A DNA stretch of 36,518 nucleotides from Mycobacterium sp. 1245805.9 (GCF_001672915.1 NZ_LZKR01000055.1:1-36518), one strand, 5' to 3'; counted from the first letter of the stretch, positions 22,582 through 31,377 are shown. Made by a program: numbers and translations. Notes: generated from the letters alone by a model not told the origin.

Positions 22582-23241
22582 ATGCTCGTGAACCTGTTGC
22601 GCTCGAATCCCCGTCACCCGGGCTGGCCCTCGGCTGTGGGGCCGCTGCGGGTCCCGGGCGGTGTCGTCCGGTTGCGGGCGGTGCGCATGCGCGACGGCGC
22701 GCAGTGGAGCCGGATCCGGTTGGCCGACCGCGCGCATCTCGAGCCGTGGGAGCCCAGCACGGATGGCGATTGGACGATCCGGCACACGGTCGCGGCCTGG
22801 CCGGCGTTGTGTTCCGGGCTGCGCGCCGAGGCCCGCAAGGGCCGCATGCTGCCCTACGTGATCGAGCTCGACGGGCGTTTCTGCGGCCAGCTGACCATCG
22901 GCAACGTGACCCACGGGGCGCTGCGGTCGGCGTGGATCGGCTACTGGGTGCCCAGGTCGGCCACCGGCGGCGGGGTGGCGACGGCGGCGTTGGCGCTGGG
23001 CCTGGATCACTGCTTCGGCCCGGTCATGCTGCATCGCGTGGAGGCGACCGTGCGTCCGGAGAACGCCGCGAGCCGGGCCGTGCTGGCAAAGGTGGGGTTC
23101 CGCGAGGAGGGGCTGTTGCGCCGTTACCTCGAGGTGGACCGGGCCTGGCGCGACCACCTGTTGATGGCCATCACGGTCGAAGAGGTGCAGGGCTCGGTCG
23201 CGGCGACGTTGGTCCGCGCCGGCCACGCGAGCTGGGCGTGA
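22582..23241 (+). CDS. rimJ: GNAT N-acetyltransferase, RimJ-like (Rv0995-like)
   Basis: This 219-residue protein of the RimJ/RimL branch of GNAT acetyltransferases transfers acetyl from acetyl-CoA, often to N-terminal amino groups. The core has VRLRAVRMRD, the IGYWVPRSATGGGVAT acetyl-CoA loop (a variant of RxxGxG/A) and the RVEATVRPENAASRAVLAKVGF signature near residues 152-174. It begins 15 bp after glp; a GTG at 22588 is an alternative start. The real target is unknown; RimJ-like proteins often modify proteins other than ribosomal S5. Confidence 0.85.
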   Translation: MLVNLLRSNPRHPGWPSAVGPLRVPGGVVRLRAVRMRDGAQWSRIRLADRAHLEPWEPSTDGDWTIRHTVAAWPALCSGLRAEARKGRMLPYVIELDGRFCGQLTIGNVTHGALRSAWIGYWVPRSATGGGVATAALALGLDHCFGPVMLHRVEATVRPENAASRAVLAKVGFREEGLLRRYLEVDRAWRDHLLMAITVEEVQGSVAATLVRAGHASWA

Positions 23242-23286
23242 CGACCCGCGCGCTGTGGCTACCGCGACACGAGTGACATGTGGTGC

Positions 23287-23316
23287 TTGTGAGAGGCAAA
23301 TTACAGGTGTGTAATT
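23287..23316 (+). promoter_or_regulatory. Candidate sepX promoter with AT-rich palindrome
   Basis: TTGTGA (23287-23292) and TGTAAT (23310-23315) are 17 bp apart. The -10 lies in a perfect dyad AATTACA-GGTG-TGTAATT (23299-23316), striking in this GC-rich DNA. A GACAC core, the WhiA-type recognition sequence, is at 23266-23270 just upstream. The gap from 23242 to 23394 shows no gene. Confidence 0.5.
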
Positions 23317-23394
23317 GTGCTGGTCACCTCGGTTCAGCCGCATCGGCCACAGACGAGCCTCGCGGGGGTCGGGTCCAGTAAGGAGCAAGTCATC

Positions 23395-24375
23395 ATGCCA
23401 AGCATCCCGCAGTCGCTGTTGTGGATCTCGCTCGTGGTGCTCTGGCTGTTCGTCCTTGTTCCGATGCTGATCAGCAAACGCGACGCCGTGCGTCGCACCA
23501 GCGACGTCGCCCTGGCCACCCGGGTGCTCAACGGCACCGGGTCCCGGCTGCTCCGGCGCAGCGGGCCCGCCGCGGGCCATCGCAGCGACCCCGACTGGAA
23601 GCCGGAGGAGGACGCGGCCGAAGACGAGCTGACCGAGGCCGAGCACGACGAGGACGACACCGAAACCGAGGAAGTGCCGCGTCCGGTCGTCGTGCACGCC
23701 GCGGCCACCGAAGCGGCCGAGCCCGATTACCTGGACGTCGACGTCATCGAGGATTCCGGGGCGCTGCCGGCGGGGGCCGCGGAGGACGAGACCGAGCCCG
23801 TCGCCGAGGCTGACGAGACCGACGACGAAGAGCTGGACGACCGCTACGAATACGTCGAGGACTCTTCGGGTTTGGAGCCCGAGGCGGACCGCGAGGAGGA
23901 CGAGGATCCGCGGGCGTACGTCGCGGCGGGCGCGTCGCGGCGGCGCCGGTTCGACCCGAAGGCCGCGGCCGCGGTCAGCGCGCGCAAGTACGCCTTCCGC
24001 AAGCGGGTGCTGATGGTGATGGCGGTCGTGCTGACCGGTTCGGCCACGGCCGCGTTCGAGGTGACGCCCGCTGCCTGGTGGGTGTGCGGCAGCGCCACCG
24101 CGGTGACCCTGCTGTACCTCGCCTACTTGCGTCGCCAGACCCGGATCGAGGAGAGGGTGCGTCGGCGCCGGATGCAGCGGATGGCGCGGGCGCGGCTTGG
24201 CGTGGAGAACGCCTACGACCGCGAATACGATCTGGTGCCCTCACGGCTGCGGCGACCCGGCGCGGTGGTGCTGGAGATCGACGACGAGGATCCGATCTTC
24301 GAGCACTTGGACTACGCGATGCCGATGCGGACCTTCGGGTGGCCCAGGGACCTGCCGCGCGCGGTCGGCGAGTAG
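23395..24375 (+). CDS. sepX: Divisome membrane protein SepX/GlpR (Rv0996-like)
   Basis: This is a 326-residue membrane protein. TM1 spans about residues 8-26 (LLWISLVVLWLFVLVPMLI). A long acidic, disordered region (about 66-175) follows, then TM2 (about 204-222) and TM3 (about 226-245). A basic stretch and a C-terminal tail complete it, ending RTFGWPRDLPRAVGE. In Corynebacterium GlpR is the membrane receptor of Glp and links FtsZ to the envelope; SepX is its Streptomyces relative needed for septation. The start at 23395 has AAGGAG nine bases upstream; the frame is open further upstream but without need. Glp lies two genes upstream. Confidence 0.87.
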   Translation: MPSIPQSLLWISLVVLWLFVLVPMLISKRDAVRRTSDVALATRVLNGTGSRLLRRSGPAAGHRSDPDWKPEEDAAEDELTEAEHDEDDTETEEVPRPVVVHAAATEAAEPDYLDVDVIEDSGALPAGAAEDETEPVAEADETDDEELDDRYEYVEDSSGLEPEADREEDEDPRAYVAAGASRRRRFDPKAAAAVSARKYAFRKRVLMVMAVVLTGSATAAFEVTPAAWWVCGSATAVTLLYLAYLRRQTRIEERVRRRRMQRMARARLGVENAYDREYDLVPSRLRRPGAVVLEIDDEDPIFEHLDYAMPMRTFGWPRDLPRAVGE

Positions 24376-24425
24376 CGCCGGGAGTTCGGCGGTTCGCCCC
24401 GCGGCTGGTAGCCTGCTAGCGGTCA

Positions 24426-24498
24426 GGGGCTATGGCGCAGTTGGTAGCGCGTCTCGTTCGCATCGAGAAGGTCAGGGGTTCGAATCCCCTTAGCTCCA
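24426..24498 (+). tRNA. tRNA-Ala (anticodon CGC)
   Basis: The 73-nt cloverleaf is complete: acceptor GGGGCTA pairs with TAGCTCC, the anticodon stem TCTCG/CGAGA holds the loop TTCGCAT (anticodon CGC, reading GCG), and the T arm is GGGGTTCGAATCCCC. CCA is not encoded. Accessory genes begin about 90 bp downstream. Confidence 0.95.
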
Positions 24499-24591
24499 CA
24501 GCATTCAGTGAGGTAGTGGGGGTCCAACAATAAGTTGCGTCACCGCCGGCGAAGCCGGGTGCGCAGCGGTTACGCGGGAGGGTTGAAGAGC

Positions 24592-24810
24592 ATGGCTGTT
24601 GATCCGGAAAGACTGCGCGAATGGCGTGGTGCCGCCCAAAAGTATGCCGACATGGCGGTCAAGCTCGTACAGGCGTTGCCGGAGGAACCGACCGAACGCG
24701 ATTACTCGAGGATTTCGATGATCGCGTCGATATCCTCGCTGTATTACGCGACGGCGCTTGATGCCGATCACTTCGGTGACGCGCCAGAGGATGTTGTATC
24801 GCCCGAATGA
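24592..24810 (+). CDS. Small protein of unknown function (72 aa)
   Basis: This 72-residue protein starts MAVDPERLREWRGAAQKYAD, with two predicted amphipathic helices (about residues 6-30 and 37-58) and an acidic C-terminal tail. There is no signal peptide, membrane helix or WXG motif. The start has a purine-rich GGGAGGG about a dozen bases upstream. I do not recognise a family. It lies just downstream of tRNA-Ala. In M. tuberculosis a small gene (Rv2078) also precedes the DUF1023 gene Rv2079 and lppJ, so it may belong to that kind of cassette, but here an opposite-strand PE gene intervenes. The region 24811-24908 that follows holds only a short TGAGG/CCTCA dyad. Confidence 0.6.
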   Translation: MAVDPERLREWRGAAQKYADMAVKLVQALPEEPTERDYSRISMIASISSLYYATALDADHFGDAPEDVVSPE

Positions 24811-24908
24811 GGTCCCCCAGTGAGGTAATAGCCTCATAACTTCCGATCGGGCATTGGCCGGTCGAATTGCCACATCTAAGCTTCAGACGCCCGGGACGCC
24901 GGTGGTCC

Positions 24909-25325
24909 TCATCCCGTGAGGGGGAGAGTGGGCGGCGGCTGTGGCGGCTGCGGTGACCCCGCCGGCTGGCTGCCATCGCTCGGCACGCCCGGCACCGTCG
25001 GTCCGACCGCGCCCGACATGAACAGCGATCCCAGCCCGCCCAGCCAGCGCGCGATATCGGACTCCGCTTCCTGGTAGGCAGCGGCCGAGTCCTGCAGGAG
25101 CAGCAGGAATCGCTGGTACAGGTCTTGCGCCGCCGCCGATACCTGCTGCCACTGCTGCCCCTGGGCGCTGAACGCCGCAGCGACGGCGCCGGAGATCTCG
25201 TCGGCCGCGGCCGGGACGATGGCCGCGGTGGGCAGCTTCGCCGCGGCGTTGGCTGCGCTGGTCGCCGCACCGATGCCGGATAGGTCGCTCGCCGCCGCGG
25301 TGAGCGCTTCTGTGGTGACCCTCAT
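24909..25325 (-). CDS. PE-family protein
   Basis: This 138-residue protein consists of a PE domain with a short proline-rich tail. The family pattern is clear: MRVTTEALTAAASDLSGIGA, AKLPTAAIVPAAADEISGAV, and a second helix with QQWQQVSAAAQDLYQRF. A type VII secretion motif YxxxE (Tyr84-Glu88) follows the second helix. PE proteins are normally secreted by ESX systems as a heterodimer with a PPE protein; no PPE gene is present here. The start at 25325 gives the usual PE length of about 90-100 residues before the tail, so the in-frame upstream extension is not used. It is divergent from the DUF1023 hydrolase. Confidence 0.85.
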   Translation of the reverse strand: MRVTTEALTAAASDLSGIGAATSAANAAAKLPTAAIVPAAADEISGAVAAAFSAQGQQWQQVSAAAQDLYQRFLLLLQDSAAAYQEAESDIARWLGGLGSLFMSGAVGPTVPGVPSDGSQPAGSPQPPQPPPTLPLTG

Positions 25326-25513
25326 GGCGCTAATCCCTATTACCTGACCCCCGATTCGCCCGAGTCTACTCAGGTGGGCGCGATGCACTGGTTTTTCGAC
25401 GATCCCAGGCGAGCTGTGCGACGGCAGTCGCGGTAGTAGCGTTGTTGCCGGCTCGGGAAGGGGATCGCGATGCAGGTCGAGATGGATTCCCGGTACTCCG
25501 GACGGGCAGTGCG

Positions 25514-27442
25514 GTGCAGCTGCGCTACATAAGCGTCCCGGCGCTGATCGGGGAGGCCGGGGGGGATCCGTGGGCGATCAATCAGAGCCTCCAGGTCGGT
25601 CGCCCGGCGGAGATCTCCGAGTTGGCGGAGGCGTTCCACGCCGCGGGTCGGTGCACCGCCGAGTCCGACGCGTCGTTCGCGGAAGCGCGCCGGCGCTTCG
25701 ACGCGGCCTGGAACCACCAGAACGGCGACCACCCGATCAACGACTCCGCCGAGGTGCAACGGGTGACCAAGGCGCTGGGCGCGCAGTCGTTGCAGCTGCC
25801 CAAGATCGGCGCCGACTTGGAAAACATCGCCGCCGCGTTGGCCGAGGCGCAGCGAACCGGCGCCGCGCTGATCTCGACGCTGGAGGGCCAGCTGCAGCAG
25901 CTCGACAACGAGATCGGCCAGGCGGTGGAGGCGGAGAAAGACATCCACCTCACCGCGGGTGAGAGAAAGCTCCTGGAGTTGCACATAGCCGACCTGGAAA
26001 ACGAGGCCATCGCCGACACCAAATCCGCTCTGGGACAGATCGATTCGGTGCGCGACGGCTATTCGACCTATCTGCAGGGAGCGATGGGCGCCCTGCGCGC
26101 CGACGGCTACGGCCCCGACATTCTCCAGGCGGTGGACGCCAAACCCGAGATTCCGCCGCCGGGTACGAGTCCGGAGGACGTGAACAGGTGGTGGACGTCG
26201 TTGACGCCCGGAGAGCGCCAGCAGCTCATCGCCGAGCACCCCGATCAGGTCGGCAACCTCAACGGCGTCCCAGTGCTGGCGCGCAGCGACGCCAACATCG
26301 GGGCGATGACCCGCGACCTCAACCGGGTCCGCGACATCGCCGGCCGCTTCGGCGTCTCCCCGGACGACGTGCTGCGCGATCCGGCGAAGTACGGCCTGTC
26401 GGCCGTCGACGTCACGCGCTACCAGAACGCCGATCAGACCCAGCAGGGTCTCGATCGCGACGCCGAACACGGCCACAACCCGGTGTTCCTATTCGCTTAT
26501 GACCCACTGGCTTTCGGCGGCAAGGGGCGGGCGGCGATCGCCATCGGCAACCCCGACCTGGCGAAGAACACCGCCGTGATCGTCCCGGGCACCAGCAGCA
26601 GCGTGAAGGGCGGCTGGCTGCACGACGGCCACAACGACGCGCTCAACCTGTACGGCCAGGCCAACGCCGCCGACCCGAGAAACCCCACGGCGGTGATCGC
26701 GTGGATGGGGTACGACGCCCCCAACGACTTCAAGGACGTCCAGCGGATTTCCACTCCGGCGCTGGCCCGCACCGGCGGTCAGGCGCTGGCGCAGGATGTC
26801 AACGGTTTGTGGGCCACGCACCTCGGCGCCGGCCAGCACGTCACCGTGCTGGGCCACTCGTACGGTTCGACCACGGTGGCCGACGCGTTCGCGTTGGGCC
26901 ACATGCACGCCAACGACGCCGTGCTCATCGGCTGCCCGGGCACCGACCTGGCCCCCAACGCCGCGAGCTTTCATCTCGACGGCGGGCACGTGTACGTGGG
27001 CGACGCGTCGACGGATCCGGTCGGCATGCTCGGGGAGCTGAATGGCTTGAGCCACTACGTGAATCGGGACAATATCGGCGGTCAGGTGCTCGGCTTGACC
27101 CCCGGCCTGGGCGCCGACCCGGCGGCCGACGGCTTCGGATCGGTGCGCTTCCGCGCCGAGGTGCCCGGCTCCGATGGCGTCAACCCGCACGACCATTCGT
27201 ACTACTACCACCCCGGAAGCGAGGCGCTGCACAGCATGGCCGACATCACCTCGGGCCACGGTGATGCGCTGGAGTCCGACGGACTGACGGCGCAACACCG
27301 CTATCAGCCGGGAAAGATCACCATTCCGGGCCTGGGTCCGGTCGGACCCGGCCTGGGCGGGCTCGTCATCGACCCGGAGTGGGGCCGCGCGCCCGGATCT
27401 GTTACCGATGATCATGTCTTCGATGACCAACACCATCACTGA
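25514..27442 (+). CDS. DUF1023 alpha/beta hydrolase with helical N-terminal domain (Rv2079-like)
   Basis: This is a 642-residue two-domain protein. Residues 1 to about 220 are helical and coiled-coil-like (LEGQLQQLDNEIGQAVEAEK). The C-terminal DUF1023 alpha/beta hydrolase has the nucleophile elbow GHSYGS (Ser449), an acidic candidate in GDASTDPVG and a histidine in NPHDHSYYY, so the triad looks intact. The tail is His/Asp-rich. The likely reaction is ester hydrolysis; the substrate is unknown. The start is uncertain: GTG at 25514 gives MQLRYISVPALIGEAGGDPW, which resembles relatives, but the best ribosome site precedes an ATG in another frame at 25470. The downstream lipoprotein gene overlaps its end by 35 bp, as in the Rv2079-lppJ pair. 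Confidence 0.82.
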   Translation: MQLRYISVPALIGEAGGDPWAINQSLQVGRPAEISELAEAFHAAGRCTAESDASFAEARRRFDAAWNHQNGDHPINDSAEVQRVTKALGAQSLQLPKIGADLENIAAALAEAQRTGAALISTLEGQLQQLDNEIGQAVEAEKDIHLTAGERKLLELHIADLENEAIADTKSALGQIDSVRDGYSTYLQGAMGALRADGYGPDILQAVDAKPEIPPPGTSPEDVNRWWTSLTPGERQQLIAEHPDQVGNLNGVPVLARSDANIGAMTRDLNRVRDIAGRFGVSPDDVLRDPAKYGLSAVDVTRYQNADQTQQGLDRDAEHGHNPVFLFAYDPLAFGGKGRAAIAIGNPDLAKNTAVIVPGTSSSVKGGWLHDGHNDALNLYGQANAADPRNPTAVIAWMGYDAPNDFKDVQRISTPALARTGGQALAQDVNGLWATHLGAGQHVTVLGHSYGSTTVADAFALGHMHANDAVLIGCPGTDLAPNAASFHLDGGHVYVGDASTDPVGMLGELNGLSHYVNRDNIGGQVLGLTPGLGADPAADGFGSVRFRAEVPGSDGVNPHDHSYYYHPGSEALHSMADITSGHGDALESDGLTAQHRYQPGKITIPGLGPVGPGLGGLVIDPEWGRAPGSVTDDHVFDDQHHH

Positions 27443-27998
27443 GCGGCAACGCATTTGGCCCCGGCAAGCACGGCTTGCCGCGCTAGTCGTCGTCGTCATG
27501 TTGCTAGGAGGGTGTTCGCTGGTGTTTCCGAAACCGCATTCCTCGGGCTCTTCCAACCCCTTTGACGATTCCGCCCACCCGTTGACCGACGACCAGACCA
27601 AGGCCCAGGTGATCGAGCCTGCCAAGGAGATCGTCGCCGCCGCCGACCTGCAGGGCGTCGACGGCGGGTTCTCGTTCGCCTCCTGCAACGACCAAGGCGA
27701 TCCGCCCTATCAGGGCAGGGTGACGATCGGGTTTTCGTTGCAGGGGGACGCGGATGTGTACTTCCAGCACGTCCGCGCCGCGATGGTCGCGCACGGCTGG
27801 AGCGAGGGCGCCCCACCGGGACAGCACTACCACGGCACGACCCTGAACAAGAACGGCGTGACGGCAAACATGAGCCTGTTGCCGTCGGACCACAGTCGCG
27901 GACAGATCATCCTGTACGGCGAGTGCCGGGACACGACCGACCACCACCACGACCCGGGCGCCGGGCTCGATATCACCGGCCAATTGACCGCGCGCTGA
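27408..27998 (+). CDS. LppJ-like lipoprotein
   Basis: This 196-residue secreted lipoprotein has a basic N terminus, a hydrophobic stretch LAALVVVVMLLGGC and lipobox Cys36, which would be acylated after signal peptidase II cleavage. The mature part carries VIEPAKEIVAAADLQGV and a conserved cysteine in FASCND. It overlaps the DUF1023 gene by 35 bp, so the two are translationally coupled; ATGs at 27414 and 27423 are alternative starts. The same order occurs in M. tuberculosis (Rv2079, lppJ), suggesting that the lipoprotein and the hydrolase work together at the envelope, which is inference. Confidence 0.82.
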   Translation: MIMSSMTNTITERQRIWPRQARLAALVVVVMLLGGCSLVFPKPHSSGSSNPFDDSAHPLTDDQTKAQVIEPAKEIVAAADLQGVDGGFSFASCNDQGDPPYQGRVTIGFSLQGDADVYFQHVRAAMVAHGWSEGAPPGQHYHGTTLNKNGVTANMSLLPSDHSRGQIILYGECRDTTDHHHDPGAGLDITGQLTAR

Positions 27999-28014
27999 GG
28001 AACGCGCCCCAGGC

Positions 28015-28248
28015 CTAGCTGGACTTTTGGCCGCCCTTGCGTCCGGCGGCCTTCTTCTGGGACTGGTTACCGCCGCTGCCGCTACCGCTGCTTCGGCTGC
28101 TTTGGGCGCTGCCCGAACTCTTGCCGCCCCTGCTGGAGGCGCCGGGCGAATTCGATATCGCCGCCGCCCTGGACTTGCTCATCCCCTTTTTGCGCAGCCC
28201 CTCGTACTGTTTGTCGTTCTTGACGCTGGATCCATGATCTTTCGCCAT
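28015..28248 (-). CDS. Small basic Ser/Gly/Lys-rich protein (DUF7218-like)
   Basis: This 77-residue protein has an ordered N-terminal motif, NDKQYEGLRKKGMSKSRAAA, and a disordered basic tail ending AAGRKGGQKSS. The strong ribosome site AAGGAG is six bases before the ATG. Similar small proteins are common in actinobacteria and resemble stress-inducible nucleic-acid-associated proteins, but no function is established. A GGGTAT element 29-34 bp upstream resembles a SigF-type -10. It is convergent with the lipoprotein gene (16 bp between stops). Confidence 0.75.
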   Translation of the reverse strand: MAKDHGSSVKNDKQYEGLRKKGMSKSRAAAISNSPGASSRGGKSSGSAQSSRSSGSGSGGNQSQKKAAGRKGGQKSS

Positions 28249-28278
28249 TTTGGTCTCCTTTACACCGTGCAGCCCGAA

Positions 28279-28318
28279 TACCCACTTTCAATCGCGTTGC
28301 CGATACGCGATTTGGGTA
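28279..28318. promoter_or_regulatory. Divergent promoter region with nested inverted repeat
   Basis: Inner arms AATCGCGT (28290-28297) and ACGCGATT (28305-28312) and outer arms TACCC (28279-28283) and GGGTA (28314-28318) form a nested dyad between two divergent genes. The outer arms give a GGGTA-type -10 pointing each way: GGGTAT towards 28248 and GGGTAC towards 28359. Confidence 0.45.
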
Positions 28319-28358
28319 CTGATCCAGTTGTCGAGCAACCCGTGACCGAAAGGACCAG

Positions 28359-29504
28359 ATGGCGCCCCGCGATCCCGACGCGACCGAAGCGCTGCTGAAA
28401 GAACTTCTGCGGACCTACGGCCCGTGCGGCCAGGAGGACGAGGTCCGAGCCGTCTGCGCCCGCGAGCTGGAGCCCGTCGTCGACGACCTGTGGATCGACG
28501 ACGCCGGCAACCTCGTCGGCTACCTCGCGGCGGGCGGTCCCCCCGAGGGCAGCGGCCGCCGACACCGATCGGCGGCGACCGCCGGACCCAGTACCGCGAC
28601 GCGCGTCATGGCGCACATGGACGAACTGTCCATGCTGGTCAAGCGGATCGAGCCGGACGGCTCGCTGCATGTGACGCAGCTGGGCACCATGTACCCCGGG
28701 AACTTCGGGCTCGGCCCCGTCGCCGTCCTCGGCGAGCACGAGACACTCACCGCGGTCCTCACACTCGGATCCGAGCACACCACGAAGGAGAGCCGGCGGA
28801 TCTGGGAGACCAAACCCGATGCGGGTGATCAGGCGCTGGACTGGGAGCACGTTTACGTCTTCACCGGCCGCACCGAAAAGGAGCTCGCCGATGCGGGCGT
28901 GCGGCCCGGTACGCGGGTGTGCGTCGAGCGGAGCAAGAGGACGCTGGTCGAAATCGGGGACTATGTCGGCTGCTACTTCCTCGACGACCGCGCCGCGGTG
29001 GCCGCCCTGCTGCGCGCGGCTCAGTTGCTGCGTGAGCGCGGCAAGCGCCCCGCCGACGACGTCTACCTGGTGTTCACGACCAACGAGGAGATCGGCGGGG
29101 TGGGCGGCTCCTACGCCAGCGCCTCGCTTCCGGGCACGCTCACCCTCGCGCTGGAGGTCGGGCCCACCGAGCAGGAGTACGGCACCAGCGTCACCGGCGG
29201 CCCGATCATCGGGTACAGCGACGCCCTGTGCGTCTACGACAAGGACGTCGCCGACCGGTTGATGGCCATCGCCGCCGACCTGGGGCTGGAGCCGCAGGCC
29301 GCGGTGCTGGGCGCGTTCGAGTCCGACGCCTCGCACTCCAAGGCCAACGGGCTGACGCCGCGGGCGGCCCTGCTGTGCCTGCCGACGCTGAGCACGCACG
29401 GCTACGAGGTCACGTCTCGGCGCGCCATCGACGACATGGCCGAGATCGTTGTCGATTTCGTGCTGCAGCTCGGGGACGAAAACGGTTCCGGTACAACGGA
29501 TTAG
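28359..29504 (+). CDS. M42-family metallopeptidase (aminopeptidase / endoglucanase-like)
   Basis: This 381-residue di-metal peptidase is related to FrvX, tetrahedral aminopeptidases and 'endoglucanase M'. Metal and catalytic residues are visible: His86 and Asp88 (AHMDEL), Asp210 (FLDDRAAV), the catalytic Glu pair 243-244 (TNEEIGGVG), an acidic Glu266 (LALEVGPT), and a late His in STHGYEV. An inserted domain lies between about residues 95 and 200. It probably trims peptides in the cytosol. GAAAGGA precedes the ATG. It is not at this position in M. tuberculosis as I remember it. Gln/Ser-poor linker SGRRHRSAATAGPST (about 65-79) is unusual for the family and may be a local insertion. Confidence 0.85.
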   Translation: MAPRDPDATEALLKELLRTYGPCGQEDEVRAVCARELEPVVDDLWIDDAGNLVGYLAAGGPPEGSGRRHRSAATAGPSTATRVMAHMDELSMLVKRIEPDGSLHVTQLGTMYPGNFGLGPVAVLGEHETLTAVLTLGSEHTTKESRRIWETKPDAGDQALDWEHVYVFTGRTEKELADAGVRPGTRVCVERSKRTLVEIGDYVGCYFLDDRAAVAALLRAAQLLRERGKRPADDVYLVFTTNEEIGGVGGSYASASLPGTLTLALEVGPTEQEYGTSVTGGPIIGYSDALCVYDKDVADRLMAIAADLGLEPQAAVLGAFESDASHSKANGLTPRAALLCLPTLSTHGYEVTSRRAIDDMAEIVVDFVLQLGDENGSGTTD

Positions 29505-29541
29505 TCGCCGCCGTTGATCAGGCCGGCTTTCTGGCGGCGAC
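29504..29541 (+). terminator. Hairpin directly after the M42 gene
   Basis: GTCGCCGCC (29504-29512) pairs with GGCGGCGAC (29533-29541) across a 20-nt loop, starting in the stop codon. There is no T tract, as is usual for mycobacterial hairpins. The remaining bases to 29659 show no gene. Confidence 0.5.
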
Positions 29542-29641
29542 GAACTGCAGCACGCGTTGTGCTCGGCGGCGCCCGACGGACCGGTCGCGTGTGGGCGGTT
29601 ATCGCGACGCATCCTTGCCGCGCCGGGAACCCAACCCATAA

Positions 29642-30676
<1,035 letters not shown>

Positions 30677-31357
30677 ATGGGCATGCGGCCGTTGTGGATT
30701 GGCATTCCGATGGTCCTGCTGGCGGCGTGTGCGCACGCGCACGCCCCCGCGCCGACGACCACGCCCAGCAAACCGACCAGCGGACCCAACGCCACCGTCC
30801 ACCCCGCCAACATCAAGCGGGTGGTCGGCGAGCTGCCTCCCCACTACGAGGTGACCACCGGCATCCCGAGCGGGGCGTCACCGCGGGTGATCTGGAGCCT
30901 CGAAGCCGACGCGAGGGCCAAGCCGCCGCAGTGCGCGGCGCTCGCCGACCCGGGCAACGCACGCGACCAGTCCGCGCAGGGCTTCTCCGGGTCGGGGACC
31001 GGCGGCATCGTCGACGCGGTGGTGGTGACTTTGCCGGGTCCGGCGGACCTCGACCAGGGGGTCGTGGCGGCGTGCGGACGGTGGACCATGAGCGACGGCC
31101 ACACCACCGCTAGCGTTCGCCTCGTCGACGCCCCACGCATCGACGGCGTCGCGACCCTCGGCATGGTGGCAGATACCAAGTCGTCGGTCGAATCGGGCAC
31201 CGAAATCGATTCGCGCGCATACACTTTCATCGCCTACCTGGGCAACTACTACGCGTTCACCACGCTGACCACCGACCCCGGCTCCGCGCTGCCCGCGCTG
31301 CCGCCGCAATTCGCCGCCGATCTACTCGTCAAAACGGTGTCCACGTTGCGCGGCTGA
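30677..31357 (+). CDS. DUF5642-type lipoprotein (Rv0999-like), first of a tandem pair
   Basis: This 226-residue lipoprotein has the signal peptide MGMRPLWIGIPMVLLAAC, with Cys18 as the lipidation site. A Thr/Pro/Ser-rich linker follows, then a folded domain with YEVTTGIPSGASPRVIWSLE, paired cysteines (PPQCAAL and VAACGRW) and a C terminus ending LLVKTVSTLRG. The ATG directly abuts the TGA of the acetyltransferase gene, so it is co-transcribed. Its layout matches the next gene, implying a duplication. The function is unknown. Confidence 0.82.
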   Translation: MGMRPLWIGIPMVLLAACAHAHAPAPTTTPSKPTSGPNATVHPANIKRVVGELPPHYEVTTGIPSGASPRVIWSLEADARAKPPQCAALADPGNARDQSAQGFSGSGTGGIVDAVVVTLPGPADLDQGVVAACGRWTMSDGHTTASVRLVDAPRIDGVATLGMVADTKSSVESGTEIDSRAYTFIAYLGNYYAFTTLTTDPGSALPALPPQFAADLLVKTVSTLRG

Positions 31358-31371
31358 GCGTCCCCGTTGGG

Positions 31372-31377
31372 TAGATT
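31372..31377 (+). promoter_or_regulatory. Candidate leaderless -10 for the second DUF5642 gene
   Basis: TAGATT ends seven bases before the ATG at 31385, so the transcript would start on the initiation codon. It lies in the 27-bp gap between the tandem lipoprotein genes. No -35 is evident. Confidence 0.35.

Noticed and set aside
23238..23276. 12-codon frame overlapping the rimJ stop
   Set aside because: Too short and without a ribosome site; chance frame.
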